A stretch of DNA of 64,000 nucleotides from Anaerolineales bacterium. GTDB lineage: Bacteria; Chloroflexota; Anaerolineae; Anaerolineales; Villigracilaceae. Position 1 is the stretch's first letter. Every line of letters begins with the position of its first letter. The notes beneath the pieces are model-generated. The model was not told the origin of the DNA and ran no database searches. It worked only from the letters and a program-made list of their open reading frames with translations. The stretch is taken from contig JAEURJ010000014.1 of the NCBI GenBank assembly GCA_016789305.1, positions 434,001-498,000 on the forward strand, given 5' to 3'. Made by a program: the position numbers and the translations under genes. Positions 1 to 8,172 of the stretch are shown piece after piece.

Positions 1-1
1 T

Positions 2-544
2 CTAACGGAAGAAGAACGAACACAACTAAATCAGAACCTTCTTGAGAAAACTCTTAAAACTTTATCGCAGATCAAAGAGTTGGATCATGTATTGGTGGTG
101 AGCCGCGACCCGCATGCATTAACGATTGCCCGCAACTTCGGCGCAAAGACAGTGCAGGAGGATGGTCAGCCGCATTTAAATACGGCGCTTACGCGGGCTA
201 CGGTGGTCGCACAAGTTCACTCCACGCAGGGTGTTTTGGTTTTGCCCGCCGATCTTCCACTGCTTACAACGGATGATGTACTTGCATTGATCGACCGTGC
301 TGTGAAACCGCCCGTGGTTGTGATTGCCCCGGACCGGCACAATAAAGGTACGAATGCCTTGTTGATGTTCCCCGCCGGTTTGATCGAATATGATTTTGGT
401 GAAGGGTCGTTCCAACGTCATTGCGAACGTGCAAGGCAAGTTGGCGCAAAACTCGAGATCGTGGAATTGCCATCGCTCGCGCTTGACCTTGATCTACCTG
501 AAGATCTGGAAATGGTGCGAAAAATGGAAGCAGCAAAAGTATAG
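2..544 (+). CDS. cofC: 2-phospho-L-lactate (or PEP) guanylyltransferase CofC, 5' end missing
   Basis: This reading frame is open from the first bases of the window, so the N-terminus lies outside it; about 180 C-terminal residues remain. CofC activates 2-phospholactate or phosphoenolpyruvate with GTP, supplying the side-chain precursor of coenzyme F420 in the cytoplasm. The visible part has the CofC/MobA-like nucleotidyltransferase fold signatures: a DHVLVVSRD strand, a [12 protein letters not shown] segment that carries the metal-binding aspartate, and a [12 protein letters not shown] segment followed by FGEGSFQRH, both typical of CofC. An F420-type oxidoreductase follows 91 nt downstream, which fits the assignment. 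An internal TTG at 80 is not a plausible start, because the family-conserved sequence continues upstream of it. Confidence 0.9.
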   Translation, partial: LTEEERTQLNQNLLEKTLKTLSQIKELDHVLVVSRDPHALTIARNFGAKTVQEDGQPHLNTALTRATVVAQVHSTQGVLVLPADLPLLTTDDVLALIDRAVKPPVVVIAPDRHNKGTNALLMFPAGLIEYDFGEGSFQRHCERARQVGAKLEIVELPSLALDLDLPEDLEMVRKMEAAKV

Positions 545-635
545 ACATGCGATCGCCACAGGCCAAGCAAACCCTATGAAGTTTGCGAAACCTGTGGCAA
601 AATTTTTGTTATCTCACGCCCAACAGGAGAATGTC

Positions 636-1637
636 ATGACCAAACAACGCGTCGCTCTTTATTTGCAAGACTCTCACGATCTTCGAGATGGCCTGCAGTA
701 CGCAAAGTATGCGGAAGAAAAAGGATTTGAAGCCGTATGGCAGGCGGAATCCCGACTGGTGCGCGATGCGATTGTCCCGATGGCGGGATACGCTGCCGTG
801 ACGAACAAAATTAAAGTTGGATCCGGCGTGATCAACAACTGGACTCGCAACATTGGATTACTTGCCGCCACTTTCTTAACGTTGGATGACCTTGCTCCGA
901 ATCGCATTATCTGCGGCATTGGCGCCTGGTGGGACCCGCTGGCCAAGAACGTTGGCATTGACCGCAAAAAGCCGCTGCTCGCCATGCGCGAAACTGTGGA
1001 AGTCATGCGCCGCCTGTTGAACATGGAACGAGTCACTTTTCATGGCGAGTTCCATCATGTCGATGGCATTGAATTGGATGTCGTTCACGGCCGCCGTGAA
1101 CCGCGCAACATCCCCATTATGATCGGCGCCACCGGCGACCTGATGATGGAAATGACAGGTGAAATCTCAGATGGCTGTGTGATGAATTATTGCGTTCCTC
1201 CAGAGTACAACGACAAAGCACTCGAACTCCTTGAAAAAGGCGCAAAGAAAGCAGGGCGCAAGCTGGATGATATTGACCGTCCGCAATTGATCGTATGTTC
1301 CGTGGACCCGGACCATGATAAGGCCTTTGAATACACAAAAGAATTATTATGCCAATATCTGGCACAGCAACCACACATCGCCAAAGCTTCCGGCGTTTCG
1401 CAGGATGTGATTAACGAAATCCAATCCATTTTGGGCTGGCCGGCCACGAAGGAACAAATCAACAAGGCCAAACACCTCGTGCCCGATGCACTGGTGGATA
1501 AAATCACCGCCTCCGGCACGCCGGAAGAAGCAAAAGCCAAAGTGAACGAATACATCAAACGCGGTGCCACCTGCCCGATCCTTTATCCAGTCGGTGGGAA
1601 TTTCAAACTGTTGATCGATACGTTCGCTCAAAATTAA
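636..1637 (+). CDS. F420-dependent LLM-class (luciferase-like) oxidoreductase
   Basis: A 333-residue cytosolic TIM-barrel flavin/F420 oxidoreductase of the bacterial-luciferase-like superfamily, similar in layout to methylenetetrahydromethanopterin reductase (Mer) and F420-dependent dehydrogenases. Visible features are the N-terminal [17 protein letters not shown] strand-helix, the [11 protein letters not shown] loop, the [14 protein letters not shown] segment and the [10 protein letters not shown] strand near the C-terminal half. The start is ATG 636, preceded by CAGGAG at 624-629; the frame stays open further upstream but overlaps cofC and shows no family similarity there. The substrate cannot be read from sequence. 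The gene follows cofC, whose product helps make its likely cofactor, and ends at a strong bidirectional terminator. Confidence 0.85.
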   Translation: MTKQRVALYLQDSHDLRDGLQYAKYAEEKGFEAVWQAESRLVRDAIVPMAGYAAVTNKIKVGSGVINNWTRNIGLLAATFLTLDDLAPNRIICGIGAWWDPLAKNVGIDRKKPLLAMRETVEVMRRLLNMERVTFHGEFHHVDGIELDVVHGRREPRNIPIMIGATGDLMMEMTGEISDGCVMNYCVPPEYNDKALELLEKGAKKAGRKLDDIDRPQLIVCSVDPDHDKAFEYTKELLCQYLAQQPHIAKASGVSQDVINEIQSILGWPATKEQINKAKHLVPDALVDKITASGTPEEAKAKVNEYIKRGATCPILYPVGGNFKLLIDTFAQN

Positions 1638-1642
1638 ACGAG

Positions 1643-1680
1643 AATCAAAAGCGGAGTCGAATTCGACTCCGCTTTTGATT
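1643..1680. terminator. Bidirectional intrinsic terminator
   Basis: A perfect 38-nt palindrome with 19-nt arms (AATCAAAAGCGGAGTCGAA and its complement) lies between the convergent oxidoreductase and ATP-grasp genes. A-rich and T-rich outer arms make it usable from both strands. Confidence 0.9.
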
Positions 1681-1691
1681 TAATTGAAAAC

Positions 1692-2663
1692 TTATTTTTG
1701 AGCCCGCATTTTCTGCCTCATAAGCGCGGCCTTGAAAATCCTGTCAAAGAATCCCTTGTATCCATCTTTATCGTACAAGATCATGTAATCCGCCGGACCA
1801 TACTCTTCGGGCTTGAACATGATTCCGCCATTGGGGTTGATCTCCAGAATGTACAACTCTCCCTTGTCGTTCATGCGAATATCGCAACGGCCATATCCTG
1901 AAACTCCCATTGCCAGGAACATTCGTTTTGCGATTTCATGCAATCTCGCAACTAATTCAGGGTCAGTAACCTGATTAAAATCAAAGACAACATCATAATT
2001 CCACTTGACATCCACATGCCAGAATTCCTCATTGGGAGGGAAAACCAACTCGGCTGGCGGATACGCAATCGGGTCATTTAAATTATCCGCATTCTCCACA
2101 ACCAGCACGTTGAATTCCTTTCCCACAATAAACTCTTCCATACGGGCAGCGCCGAATTCAGAACAGATCCGATTTACCTGAGTCAATACCTGTTCCAGCG
2201 TATCGGCGCGCGAATCTTTCGTCATGCCGGTACTGCCATAACTTTTTGGATGCTTCACCATGATCGGAAAGCGTAAATTCTTAACTAATTTTTCAGCTTC
2301 CTCCATGTTTTTGACTTGATATCCCTTGGCAAAACCAATTCCATTGGCATCCGCCACGGCTTGCATCTCTTCGCGGGTGGGATCAAAGCAATTGGAGTCC
2401 GCACCGGTAAAAGGCAGGCCAAGTTTCTCCAATGCCTGTACGACCTCCACACTTTGATAGCCGATTTCATCGTCCTCGTCGTCTTCGAATTCATACCCCT
2501 CGCACACATTCAGGTAAACATCATACTTGTGCATCTCGGCCAGAGTGCGCAGTTTTTCCTCTACGGGTGCAGTCATGGTGAACAACTCCCAGTCGAAATC
2601 CTTTAAGTACGGGGATGGATCAAATCCTGTAATATATTCGTCCGAAAGAACGCACACGCGCAT
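1692..2663 (-). CDS. ATP-grasp protein, D-alanine--D-alanine ligase-like
   Basis: A 323-residue ATP-grasp enzyme. The N-terminal Rossmann-like third (residues 1-100) leads to GLPFTGADSNCFDPTREEMQ, which resembles the Ddl region where a serine/threonine and the helix-start bind substrate. The ATP-grasp core follows: RFPIMVKHPKSYGSTGM carries the ATP-binding lysine and glycine-rich loop, ARMEEFIVGKEFNVLV the E-F-I-x-G-x-E motif, and GYGRCDIRMN with LEINPNGG the metal-binding acidic/asparagine pair. A classical cell-wall ligase would be near 300-370 residues, but the substrate pocket is not diagnostic, so this may be a D-Ala-D-Ala ligase paralogue or another amino-acid ligase. It is monocistronic on the minus strand, with ATG at 2663. 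Confidence 0.8.
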   Translation of the reverse strand: MRVCVLSDEYITGFDPSPYLKDFDWELFTMTAPVEEKLRTLAEMHKYDVYLNVCEGYEFEDDEDDEIGYQSVEVVQALEKLGLPFTGADSNCFDPTREEMQAVADANGIGFAKGYQVKNMEEAEKLVKNLRFPIMVKHPKSYGSTGMTKDSRADTLEQVLTQVNRICSEFGAARMEEFIVGKEFNVLVVENADNLNDPIAYPPAELVFPPNEEFWHVDVKWNYDVVFDFNQVTDPELVARLHEIAKRMFLAMGVSGYGRCDIRMNDKGELYILEINPNGGIMFKPEEYGPADYMILYDKDGYKGFFDRIFKAALMRQKMRAQK

Positions 2664-2730
2664 GTGTCACCTCGCAATTTTTTTATTGATTATCATATAG
2701 AAGCAGCATTCATACAATACTTTGGGAAAA

Positions 2731-2759
2731 CAAAAGAGCAGTTCCTCACTGCTCTTTTG
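2731..2759 (-). terminator. Terminator of the SIS-domain gene
   Basis: A hairpin with 12-bp arms (CAAAAGAGCAGT and its complement) and a 5-nt loop starts 3 nt after the SIS gene stop and is followed on the minus strand by TTTT. Confidence 0.8.
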
Positions 2760-2761
2760 GA

Positions 2762-3799
2762 TCACTTCGTTTCCGTCACCTTACGGATGCTGCGCGGCTG
2801 CTCCGTGTTATAGCCTTTGGCAACTGTAAGATGATAGGCAAATAATTGCGCCGGCAAGATGTTAACCAAAGGAGTCAGCCATTCCGGTACCTCGCTGGGA
2901 ATCGTGATGGGAGTTTGTGCAAGAGAAAGCGCTCTCTTGTCATTGGATATCACCACAAGCTCTGCGGAGATATCCGAGCGCAAACGCTTGAGCATCTCCA
3001 ACATGGTATCGAAGACCTTTCCCTTGGGTGCCACTGCCAGGACGGGGTACCCAGGCTCAACCATTGCAATAGGACCGTGTGCAAAATCGGCGGAGGAATA
3101 GGGCTCGGCAATAATATAGGTCAATTCCTTCAGTTTCAATGCCCATTCAAAAGCAGTGGAATAGTTATATCCACGTCCCAGCACAATCGTCTGATCGATG
3201 TATCGATAGCGCTGCACGGCTTGTTGAATGAATTTATCCTGTTTTAACACCTGCCCCATCCAAGTCGGTAATTTTGCCAGATCATCCCATAGAACGCGCC
3301 TACCACTCAAGGCAGCCGAAAGCATGGCAATGGACATCAATTCCGTGGTGTACGTTTTTGTCGCGGCAACCGCCTTTTCCGCGCCTGCTTGAATATCGAT
3401 CACGAAATCAGAGGCTTCCGCAAGCGGTGAAGACGGCTCGTTAGTGATCGCAAGGGTTAGGCATCCCTGTTTTTTTCCCTCGTCCAACACACTTACGATA
3501 TCCGGCGACTTGCCTGATTGCGAAACACCGATGACAAGTGCATTCTTCAATTTCGGCGGTCGTTTGTAATAAGTAAATAGAGATGGAGTGGCAAGTGCCA
3601 ATGGCAGGCCATTTAATGAACCAAGCAAATAATTGGCATAACGGCCGGCGTTGTCTGAAGTCCCACGGGCGGCAAGGAACACATATTGAATATCTCGCTG
3701 ATTGATCGCAGCCGCGATCTTTTCCACGGTCTTTCTTTGTGATTGAAGCAGGGACTTAATTCGTGCTGGTTGTTCATTGATCTCGGAATGGAGTGACAT
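2762..3799 (-). CDS. Double-SIS sugar isomerase / glucosamine-6-P deaminase-like protein
   Basis: A 345-residue protein with two tandem SIS (sugar isomerase) domains, equivalent to the isomerase half of GlmS without the glutaminase domain. Motifs are AARGTSDNAGRYANY, SQSGKSPDIV (sugar-phosphate-binding serines), ATKTYTTEL and SADFAHGPIAM (the GlmS-like E/H region). The SQSG-x-SPD form is typical of the GlmS-derived deaminases (NagB-II, AgaS, FrlB) rather than GlmS, so ammonia-releasing deamination of an amino-sugar phosphate is likely (inference). The start is ATG 3799, with GAGG 7 nt upstream; an upstream extension to 3856 is possible but lacks a ribosome site. Confidence 0.8.
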   Translation of the reverse strand: MSLHSEINEQPARIKSLLQSQRKTVEKIAAAINQRDIQYVFLAARGTSDNAGRYANYLLGSLNGLPLALATPSLFTYYKRPPKLKNALVIGVSQSGKSPDIVSVLDEGKKQGCLTLAITNEPSSPLAEASDFVIDIQAGAEKAVAATKTYTTELMSIAMLSAALSGRRVLWDDLAKLPTWMGQVLKQDKFIQQAVQRYRYIDQTIVLGRGYNYSTAFEWALKLKELTYIIAEPYSSADFAHGPIAMVEPGYPVLAVAPKGKVFDTMLEMLKRLRSDISAELVVISNDKRALSLAQTPITIPSEVPEWLTPLVNILPAQLFAYHLTVAKGYNTEQPRSIRKVTETK

Positions 3800-3918
3800 G
3801 ACAAGCCTCGGTCTTTTCAAGAAAATTTTTTGAACTTTAACGTGCAATGATTGCAATTATAAAGTCTTTTCTGCAAATTGACTATACGCAAACACAAAAG
3901 GAGGAGCACAATGGCCAC

Positions 3919-3947
3919 TTGACAAAAAATTTAGGCTAGGCTAAAAT
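3919..3947 (+). promoter_or_regulatory. Feo operon promoter (-35/-10)
   Basis: TTGACA (3919-3924), a 17-nt spacer and TAAAAT (3942-3947) form a near-consensus sigma-70 promoter 36 nt upstream of the first Feo-operon gene. A metal-repressor operator fills the spacer and -10. Confidence 0.8.
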
Positions 3948-3966
3948 ATTTTTAGGAAAGACTAAA
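3930..3966 (+). promoter_or_regulatory. Two tandem DtxR/MntR-type operators
   Basis: Two copies of TTTAG-N6-CTAAA lie at 3930-3945 and 3951-3966. Their centres are 21 bp (two helical turns) apart, so both face the same side of the DNA. The first copy overlaps the promoter spacer and -10; the second covers the expected start of transcription. The dyad resembles known DtxR-family boxes (TTAGG..CCTAA type), and the operon encodes two proteins of that family. Metal-dependent autorepression is the natural inference. Confidence 0.75.
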
Positions 3967-3982
3967 TAAAGGTTTAGCAATT

Positions 3983-4672
3983 ATGAATACTATTCAAATT
4001 ACCGGGCTTTTAGGCCTGCTTGGAGCGTTCGTTTATGCAATTGGCGATGTGCTCTTATTGGCCGGAAAAACCGACATTGAAAAATATCCCAAGTTGAAGC
4101 CATTTCAAAAGCTGCTTTCCGATGCCGAAAAAATGGTCAATTTTTCAGCAGAAAGAATGATGTGGGGCGCTTTGATCGGTGTATTTGCCACACCTTTGAT
4201 ATTGGCCGGATTTTGGCAGGTATATCAAGGGCTTGCCGGCGGAAATATGATACTCAGAATGATCATCATCATTTTATTTGGAATTGCTTCCGTCATCGGC
4301 ACATTCGTGCATGGATCATTTTTCTACATGGGTGAATATGTCAAAGCGTTGAATTCGGTCAGCGAGGAATCGCAGCAAGTGATTACAGAGATGATCAGCC
4401 GTCACCGCAAAGTAATGATCATTACCTACGCGCCTTTACTGATATTGATTGTCATCGCTTCCATTTTGTTTTCGATCATCGTCGGGTCTGGAGGCACTCA
4501 CTTCCCCACCTGGATGATTGCTGTCAACCCGGTCACATTAACGATTTTATGGCTGTTTCTTAAAAGAATTTTACCCGGCTTCATCAAAGATATAACGGAA
4601 GGCGCAGGTTTCAATATTGCATACTTCGCCTTCTTCCTCTTCACAACAATGACCCTATGGAGTGTTCAATAA
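3983..4672 (+). CDS. Polytopic membrane protein, DUF6796-like, first gene of Feo operon
   Basis: A 229-residue integral membrane protein with about six hydrophobic helices: residues 5-27, 62-84, 90-115, 145-170, 180-195 and 205-225. It starts ITGLLGLLGAFVYAIGDVLLL and has an aromatic HGSFFYMGEY segment in the middle. It looks like the DUF6796 family, whose function I do not know. It is the promoter-proximal gene behind the double metal-repressor operator and is separated from the repressor gene by 2 nt, so it belongs to the iron regulon by position. A role in iron handling or envelope response is inference only. Confidence 0.7.
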   Translation: MNTIQITGLLGLLGAFVYAIGDVLLLAGKTDIEKYPKLKPFQKLLSDAEKMVNFSAERMMWGALIGVFATPLILAGFWQVYQGLAGGNMILRMIIIILFGIASVIGTFVHGSFFYMGEYVKALNSVSEESQQVITEMISRHRKVMIITYAPLLILIVIASILFSIIVGSGGTHFPTWMIAVNPVTLTILWLFLKRILPGFIKDITEGAGFNIAYFAFFLFTTMTLWSVQ

Positions 4673-4674
4673 AG

Positions 4675-5346
4675 ATGCCAGAAACCATTACCCAATCCAT
4701 TCAGGATTACCTGAAACACATCTACGAACTCAATGAAAATGGCGGTGCAGCCAGCACCAACGATATCGCAACGCGATTGAATATCGCACCTGCATCGGTG
4801 ACCGGCATGTTACAAAAACTTGCTTCCGCAACTCCTCCCCTCGTGGTGTACAAAAAACATCAGGGCGTCACGCTGACCAAATCCGGCGAGAAAGTTGCTC
4901 TCGAGGTCATTCGTCATCATCGTCTGCTCGAGTCCTTTTTGGTCAACACCTTGGGCTACGCATGGGATGAAGTTCACAATGAAGCGGACAAGCTTGAACA
5001 TGTGATCTCGGAGGATTTCGAAGCACGCATGGCCGAAGCATTGGGACATCCCACCCGCGACCCGCATGGAGAATTAATTCCCAGCGCTGACCTGGTCATG
5101 CCTGCCGACGAATCATGCCCGCTCGCTTCATTACGGACCGATGAAACTGCCACCATCCGAAGAGTATCAGATGACGACCCCGCATTGCTCCGCCATTTGC
5201 GCGAAATTGGTGTTGTGCCCGAAGTGAAAATCATAGTCAAAAATTATTCCGAGTTTGACGGCAACCTGACGATTAAGGTCGAAGGTCAAAAGTCAAATGT
5301 TGTATTGGGAACAGCCGTAACAAGCCAGGTGTTTGTGGATAAATAG
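4675..5346 (+). CDS. DtxR/MntR-family metal-dependent repressor
   Basis: A 223-residue winged-helix repressor with a dimerisation domain (about 76-140, ending GHPTRDPHGELIP) and a C-terminal SH3/FeoA-like domain (about 145-223). Alignment by eye to DtxR puts His82, Glu86 and His101 at the ancillary site (DtxR His79, Glu83, His98) and Glu108/His109 at the primary site (Glu105/His106). The two residues that set metal choice differ: Asp11 replaces DtxR Met10, as in MntR Asp8, and Asp105 replaces Cys102. The site is therefore MntR-like although the operon is for iron uptake. ATG 4675 is 2 nt after the previous stop; an upstream ATG at 4657 would overlap that gene. Confidence 0.88.
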   Translation: MPETITQSIQDYLKHIYELNENGGAASTNDIATRLNIAPASVTGMLQKLASATPPLVVYKKHQGVTLTKSGEKVALEVIRHHRLLESFLVNTLGYAWDEVHNEADKLEHVISEDFEARMAEALGHPTRDPHGELIPSADLVMPADESCPLASLRTDETATIRRVSDDDPALLRHLREIGVVPEVKIIVKNYSEFDGNLTIKVEGQKSNVVLGTAVTSQVFVDK

Positions 5347-5347
5347 A

Positions 5348-5695
5348 ATGTTCGAACAACCCGTTATATTCCCAGCTTTATCGCCGATCAGCTCGATCGA
5401 GATACTCACTGTCTTTACCATTGCGAGCATTGCTTATTTCCTTGTTTTCAACAATTTTGAAAAACATGTACCTGTGCAAAAGAGGCTGGGAAAACTTCTT
5501 ATTGTTGTGGGCGTGCTTGCAGCCATCGGAATTCTATTCGGCAGGTTCGCATTTTGGGGCGTGATTGCGCTCATGACAATTGGGCAAATGTATTTACATG
5601 GCGTGTATTTTCCAAAGCATGGAATCAACGGCTTGACAGCCGAACCGCATGACAAATATTTAGAAATAATTGAAAGAATGAAAGGTAAAAGGTAA
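5348..5695 (+). CDS. Small membrane protein in Feo operon
   Basis: A 115-residue protein with three predicted membrane helices at about residues 15-35, 46-64 and 66-86, and a charged C-terminal tail. I recognise no family. ATG 5348 follows the repressor stop by one nucleotide and the next gene starts 5 nt after it, so it is translated as part of the same operon. Confidence 0.65.
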   Translation: MFEQPVIFPALSPISSIEILTVFTIASIAYFLVFNNFEKHVPVQKRLGKLLIVVGVLAAIGILFGRFAFWGVIALMTIGQMYLHGVYFPKHGINGLTAEPHDKYLEIIERMKGKR

Positions 5696-5700
5696 TTACT

Positions 5701-6300
5701 ATGAACGAAAATATTTTCCGCATATTAGCCGCAATCATCCTATTAACTGGGATGGGCATTTCATCTTATTATCGCATCAAGGCAGATAAAGATACAGGCG
5801 AAACCATCTCCCGCAAAGTGGACGGTTCCATAATGATGAACATGATCAAAATTGGCGGTCTGATCCTTTGGCTGAGTCCGTTTGTATATTTGATCAACCC
5901 TGCATGGATGGCCTGGTCGAAGATCGGGCTGACGGAATGGGTGCGCTCGCTTGGGGTTGGCATGGGAATACTTTGCGTGTTGGGAATTTACTGGTTATTT
6001 AGCAGTATTGGCAGCGGCATCTCCCCAACAAGCGCCACACGTCAGCAACACACACTCAGCACAAAAGGGCCGTATCGCTGGGTGCGACACCCACTTTATA
6101 CTGTTGGTTCATCCTTGTTCATTTCCTTTGGCATGATGGCTGATAACTGGTTTATCGCTGCGCTGGGTATTTTCACATTCATTCTCATGGCGATCCGTAC
6201 ACCGAAAGAAGAAGCAAATCTCATTGAAAAATTCGGGGATGAATATCGTGAATATATGAAAGACACGGGGCGATTTTTACCCAAAATAGGAGCTCGATAA
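5701..6300 (+). CDS. Isoprenylcysteine carboxyl methyltransferase-family membrane protein
   Basis: A 199-residue membrane protein of the ICMT/PEMT phospholipid methyltransferase superfamily. After four helices comes the diagnostic SAM-binding segment GPYRWVRHPLYTVG at about residues 123-136 and the C-terminal EEANLIEKFGDEYREYMKDTGRF signature, where the paired glutamates are family-typical. Bacterial members methylate small hydrophobic thiols, lipids or unknown targets; no prenylated protein substrate is apparent here. Its place inside the Feo operon, 5 nt after one gene and 2 nt before the DtxR-FeoA fusion, ties its expression to iron, but the link in chemistry is unknown. Confidence 0.75.
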   Translation: MNENIFRILAAIILLTGMGISSYYRIKADKDTGETISRKVDGSIMMNMIKIGGLILWLSPFVYLINPAWMAWSKIGLTEWVRSLGVGMGILCVLGIYWLFSSIGSGISPTSATRQQHTLSTKGPYRWVRHPLYTVGSSLFISFGMMADNWFIAALGIFTFILMAIRTPKEEANLIEKFGDEYREYMKDTGRFLPKIGAR

Positions 6301-6302
6301 CC

Positions 6303-7307
6303 ATGAATTTTACATATTGGTCCGTTGTTATTGCAGTATTAATCATTGCAACCTTTCTGCCGAGGGTTGGCTTGATCGCAGTTTACAAGACCTACCGCAC
6401 CGCAAAAGATCGGGAGCAGGTTGAAGATGCACTCAAGCATTTGCTGGATCGTGAACAGCAGGGCCGCCACGCCTCGCCTGTGTCAATTGCCGGAACATTG
6501 GACATTCCTCTTGGAAAAGCCACGCAATTGATCGAGAACATGGAGACACAGGAACTGCTTGAAACGCGTGGGAACGAACTTCATCTGACATCCAAAGGCG
6601 AACGCTGGGCTTTGCATGTCATTCGCGCGCACAGGCTATGGGAACGTTTCCTTGCCGATGAAGCCCGCATGCCTTTGGAACAAGTCCACAACGAGGCGCA
6701 GCGGCGTGAGCATTCTTTAACCGAACTGGAACTTAATGATCTGGATGCTGCACTCGGTCACCCAACTCGTGACCCACATGGAGACCCCATCCCCACCCGT
6801 GAGGGGACTTTGCCCAAAGTCGAGGGAATGCCGATTACTGCGTGGCAGACTGATCGTCCGGTACGAATCGTTCATCTTGAAGATGAGCCTGCCCTCGCGT
6901 ATGAACAAATCCTGGCGGCAGGCCTTCGTCTGGGACAAGTCATTCGCATTCTTGAAAAAACTCAAAACCGATATTTATTAAGCGATGGAGAAACCGAATA
7001 TAAACTTGCCCCGGCTGTGGCCGCCAATGTGCATGTCGCTGCCCTGCCGGAAAGTGAAATGTTGAAGCGCGAAGCGATTCCATTGGTTGAGCTTGCCCAT
7101 GACCAGCGCGGCGAGATCGTAATGCTTGACGATGCAGTGCAAGGATTTACGCGCAGAAGATTTTTAGATCTTGGGCTAACCCCGGGAACCGTGATCTACC
7201 CTGAACTACAAAATTTTTTCGGCGACCCGCGCGCCTATCGAATCCGCGGTACGTTGATCGCGCTGCGAAAAGATCAAGCCGCTCAAATTTGGGTGAAATC
7301 CATTTAA
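6303..7307 (+). CDS. Membrane-anchored DtxR-FeoA fusion protein
   Basis: A 334-residue protein. Residues 4-28 form one N-terminal membrane helix. A DtxR-like winged helix (about 38-105) and metal-binding dimerisation domain (about 106-165, ending GHPTRDPHGDPIP) follow, then one or two SH3-like FeoA domains (about 180-250 and 255-334). The DtxR ligand positions Asp42, His110, Glu114, His129, Glu136 and His137 are present, with Gln133 at the Cys102 position. FeoA normally binds the FeoB GTPase and stimulates transport, and feoB follows 27 nt downstream. The protein may be a membrane-bound iron sensor that acts on FeoB, a tethered transcription factor, or both (inference). Confidence 0.8.
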   Translation: MNFTYWSVVIAVLIIATFLPRVGLIAVYKTYRTAKDREQVEDALKHLLDREQQGRHASPVSIAGTLDIPLGKATQLIENMETQELLETRGNELHLTSKGERWALHVIRAHRLWERFLADEARMPLEQVHNEAQRREHSLTELELNDLDAALGHPTRDPHGDPIPTREGTLPKVEGMPITAWQTDRPVRIVHLEDEPALAYEQILAAGLRLGQVIRILEKTQNRYLLSDGETEYKLAPAVAANVHVAALPESEMLKREAIPLVELAHDQRGEIVMLDDAVQGFTRRRFLDLGLTPGTVIYPELQNFFGDPRAYRIRGTLIALRKDQAAQIWVKSI

Positions 7308-7334
7308 CGTTAACCATTGGAAAACGAGGAAGTC

Positions 7335-8171
7335 ATGACAAACACAAAAACTGTATTACCAACAGAGCATTGCGAAACCTGCCCGGCTTTTACACAACTG
7401 GAGCAAATGGGAATCAAAGTTGGAGATTTTGACCGCGTGATCGCGCTCGCGGGAAATCCAAACACCGGCAAGTCCACTTTATTCAATGCGCTCACGGGAT
7501 TGAAGCAACACACCGGCAACTGGCCCGGAAAAACCGTCACCCGCGCAGAAGGCGGATTTGAATTTAACAAGATTCGTTACAAGCTGGTGGACCTGCCCGG
7601 CACCTATTCACTGCTTTCCGCTTCGCAGGATGAAGAAGTGGCGCGCGATTTTATTTTATTCGGCCAGCCAAGCTGCACAATTGTAGTTACCGACGCAACT
7701 TCATTGGAAAGAAATCTTAATCTCGTGATGCAGGTTATGGAAATTACCGAGCATGTTGTGGTGGCAGTCAACTTGATGGATGAGGCAAAACGCAAAGGCC
7801 TGGAAGTGGATGCGCGCTCTTTAAGCCGTGACCTTGGCATTCCTGCCATCCCGATCACTGCACGAACGGGAGATGGCATTCATACCCTGCTTGGTGCGGT
7901 GGCCGATGTAATTGAAGGAACCATAGAGATCAAGCCGCTGCGAATCAATGGCACTCCTGAGTTTCAAAAAGCGGTCAATGAACTTGTGCCCATGATCGAG
8001 CAAGTGGCACCCGGCATTCCAAATGCACGCTGGCTCGCGATCCGCCTGCTTGACGGGGACGCCCGCGTGCAAAATGCGCTCACAAGCGGCGAACTTGCCG
8101 ATATCGTTTCACGTCAACAACGCGTGGATATACAGTTCAGTAAAAAAATGTCAGTGGAAGGAAGGCAATAA
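7335..8171 (+). CDS. feoB: FeoB GTPase domain as a separate protein
   Basis: A 278-residue soluble G protein equal to the N-terminal NFeoB part of the ferrous iron transporter. G1 is GNPNTGKST (40-48), G3 DLPG (86-89), G4 NLMD (146-149), and PITARTGDGI serves as G5. A guanine-dissociation-inhibitor-like helical region (about 200-270) follows. An N-terminal CETC pair (Cys13, Cys16) precedes the G domain and could bind iron or zinc. The start is ATG 7335, with GAGGA 5 nt upstream. FeoB is usually one protein of 700-800 residues; here the G domain ends in a stop codon one base before the next ATG. Confidence 0.9.
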   Translation: MTNTKTVLPTEHCETCPAFTQLEQMGIKVGDFDRVIALAGNPNTGKSTLFNALTGLKQHTGNWPGKTVTRAEGGFEFNKIRYKLVDLPGTYSLLSASQDEEVARDFILFGQPSCTIVVTDATSLERNLNLVMQVMEITEHVVVAVNLMDEAKRKGLEVDARSLSRDLGIPAIPITARTGDGIHTLLGAVADVIEGTIEIKPLRINGTPEFQKAVNELVPMIEQVAPGIPNARWLAIRLLDGDARVQNALTSGELADIVSRQQRVDIQFSKKMSVEGRQ

Positions 8172-8172
8172 C

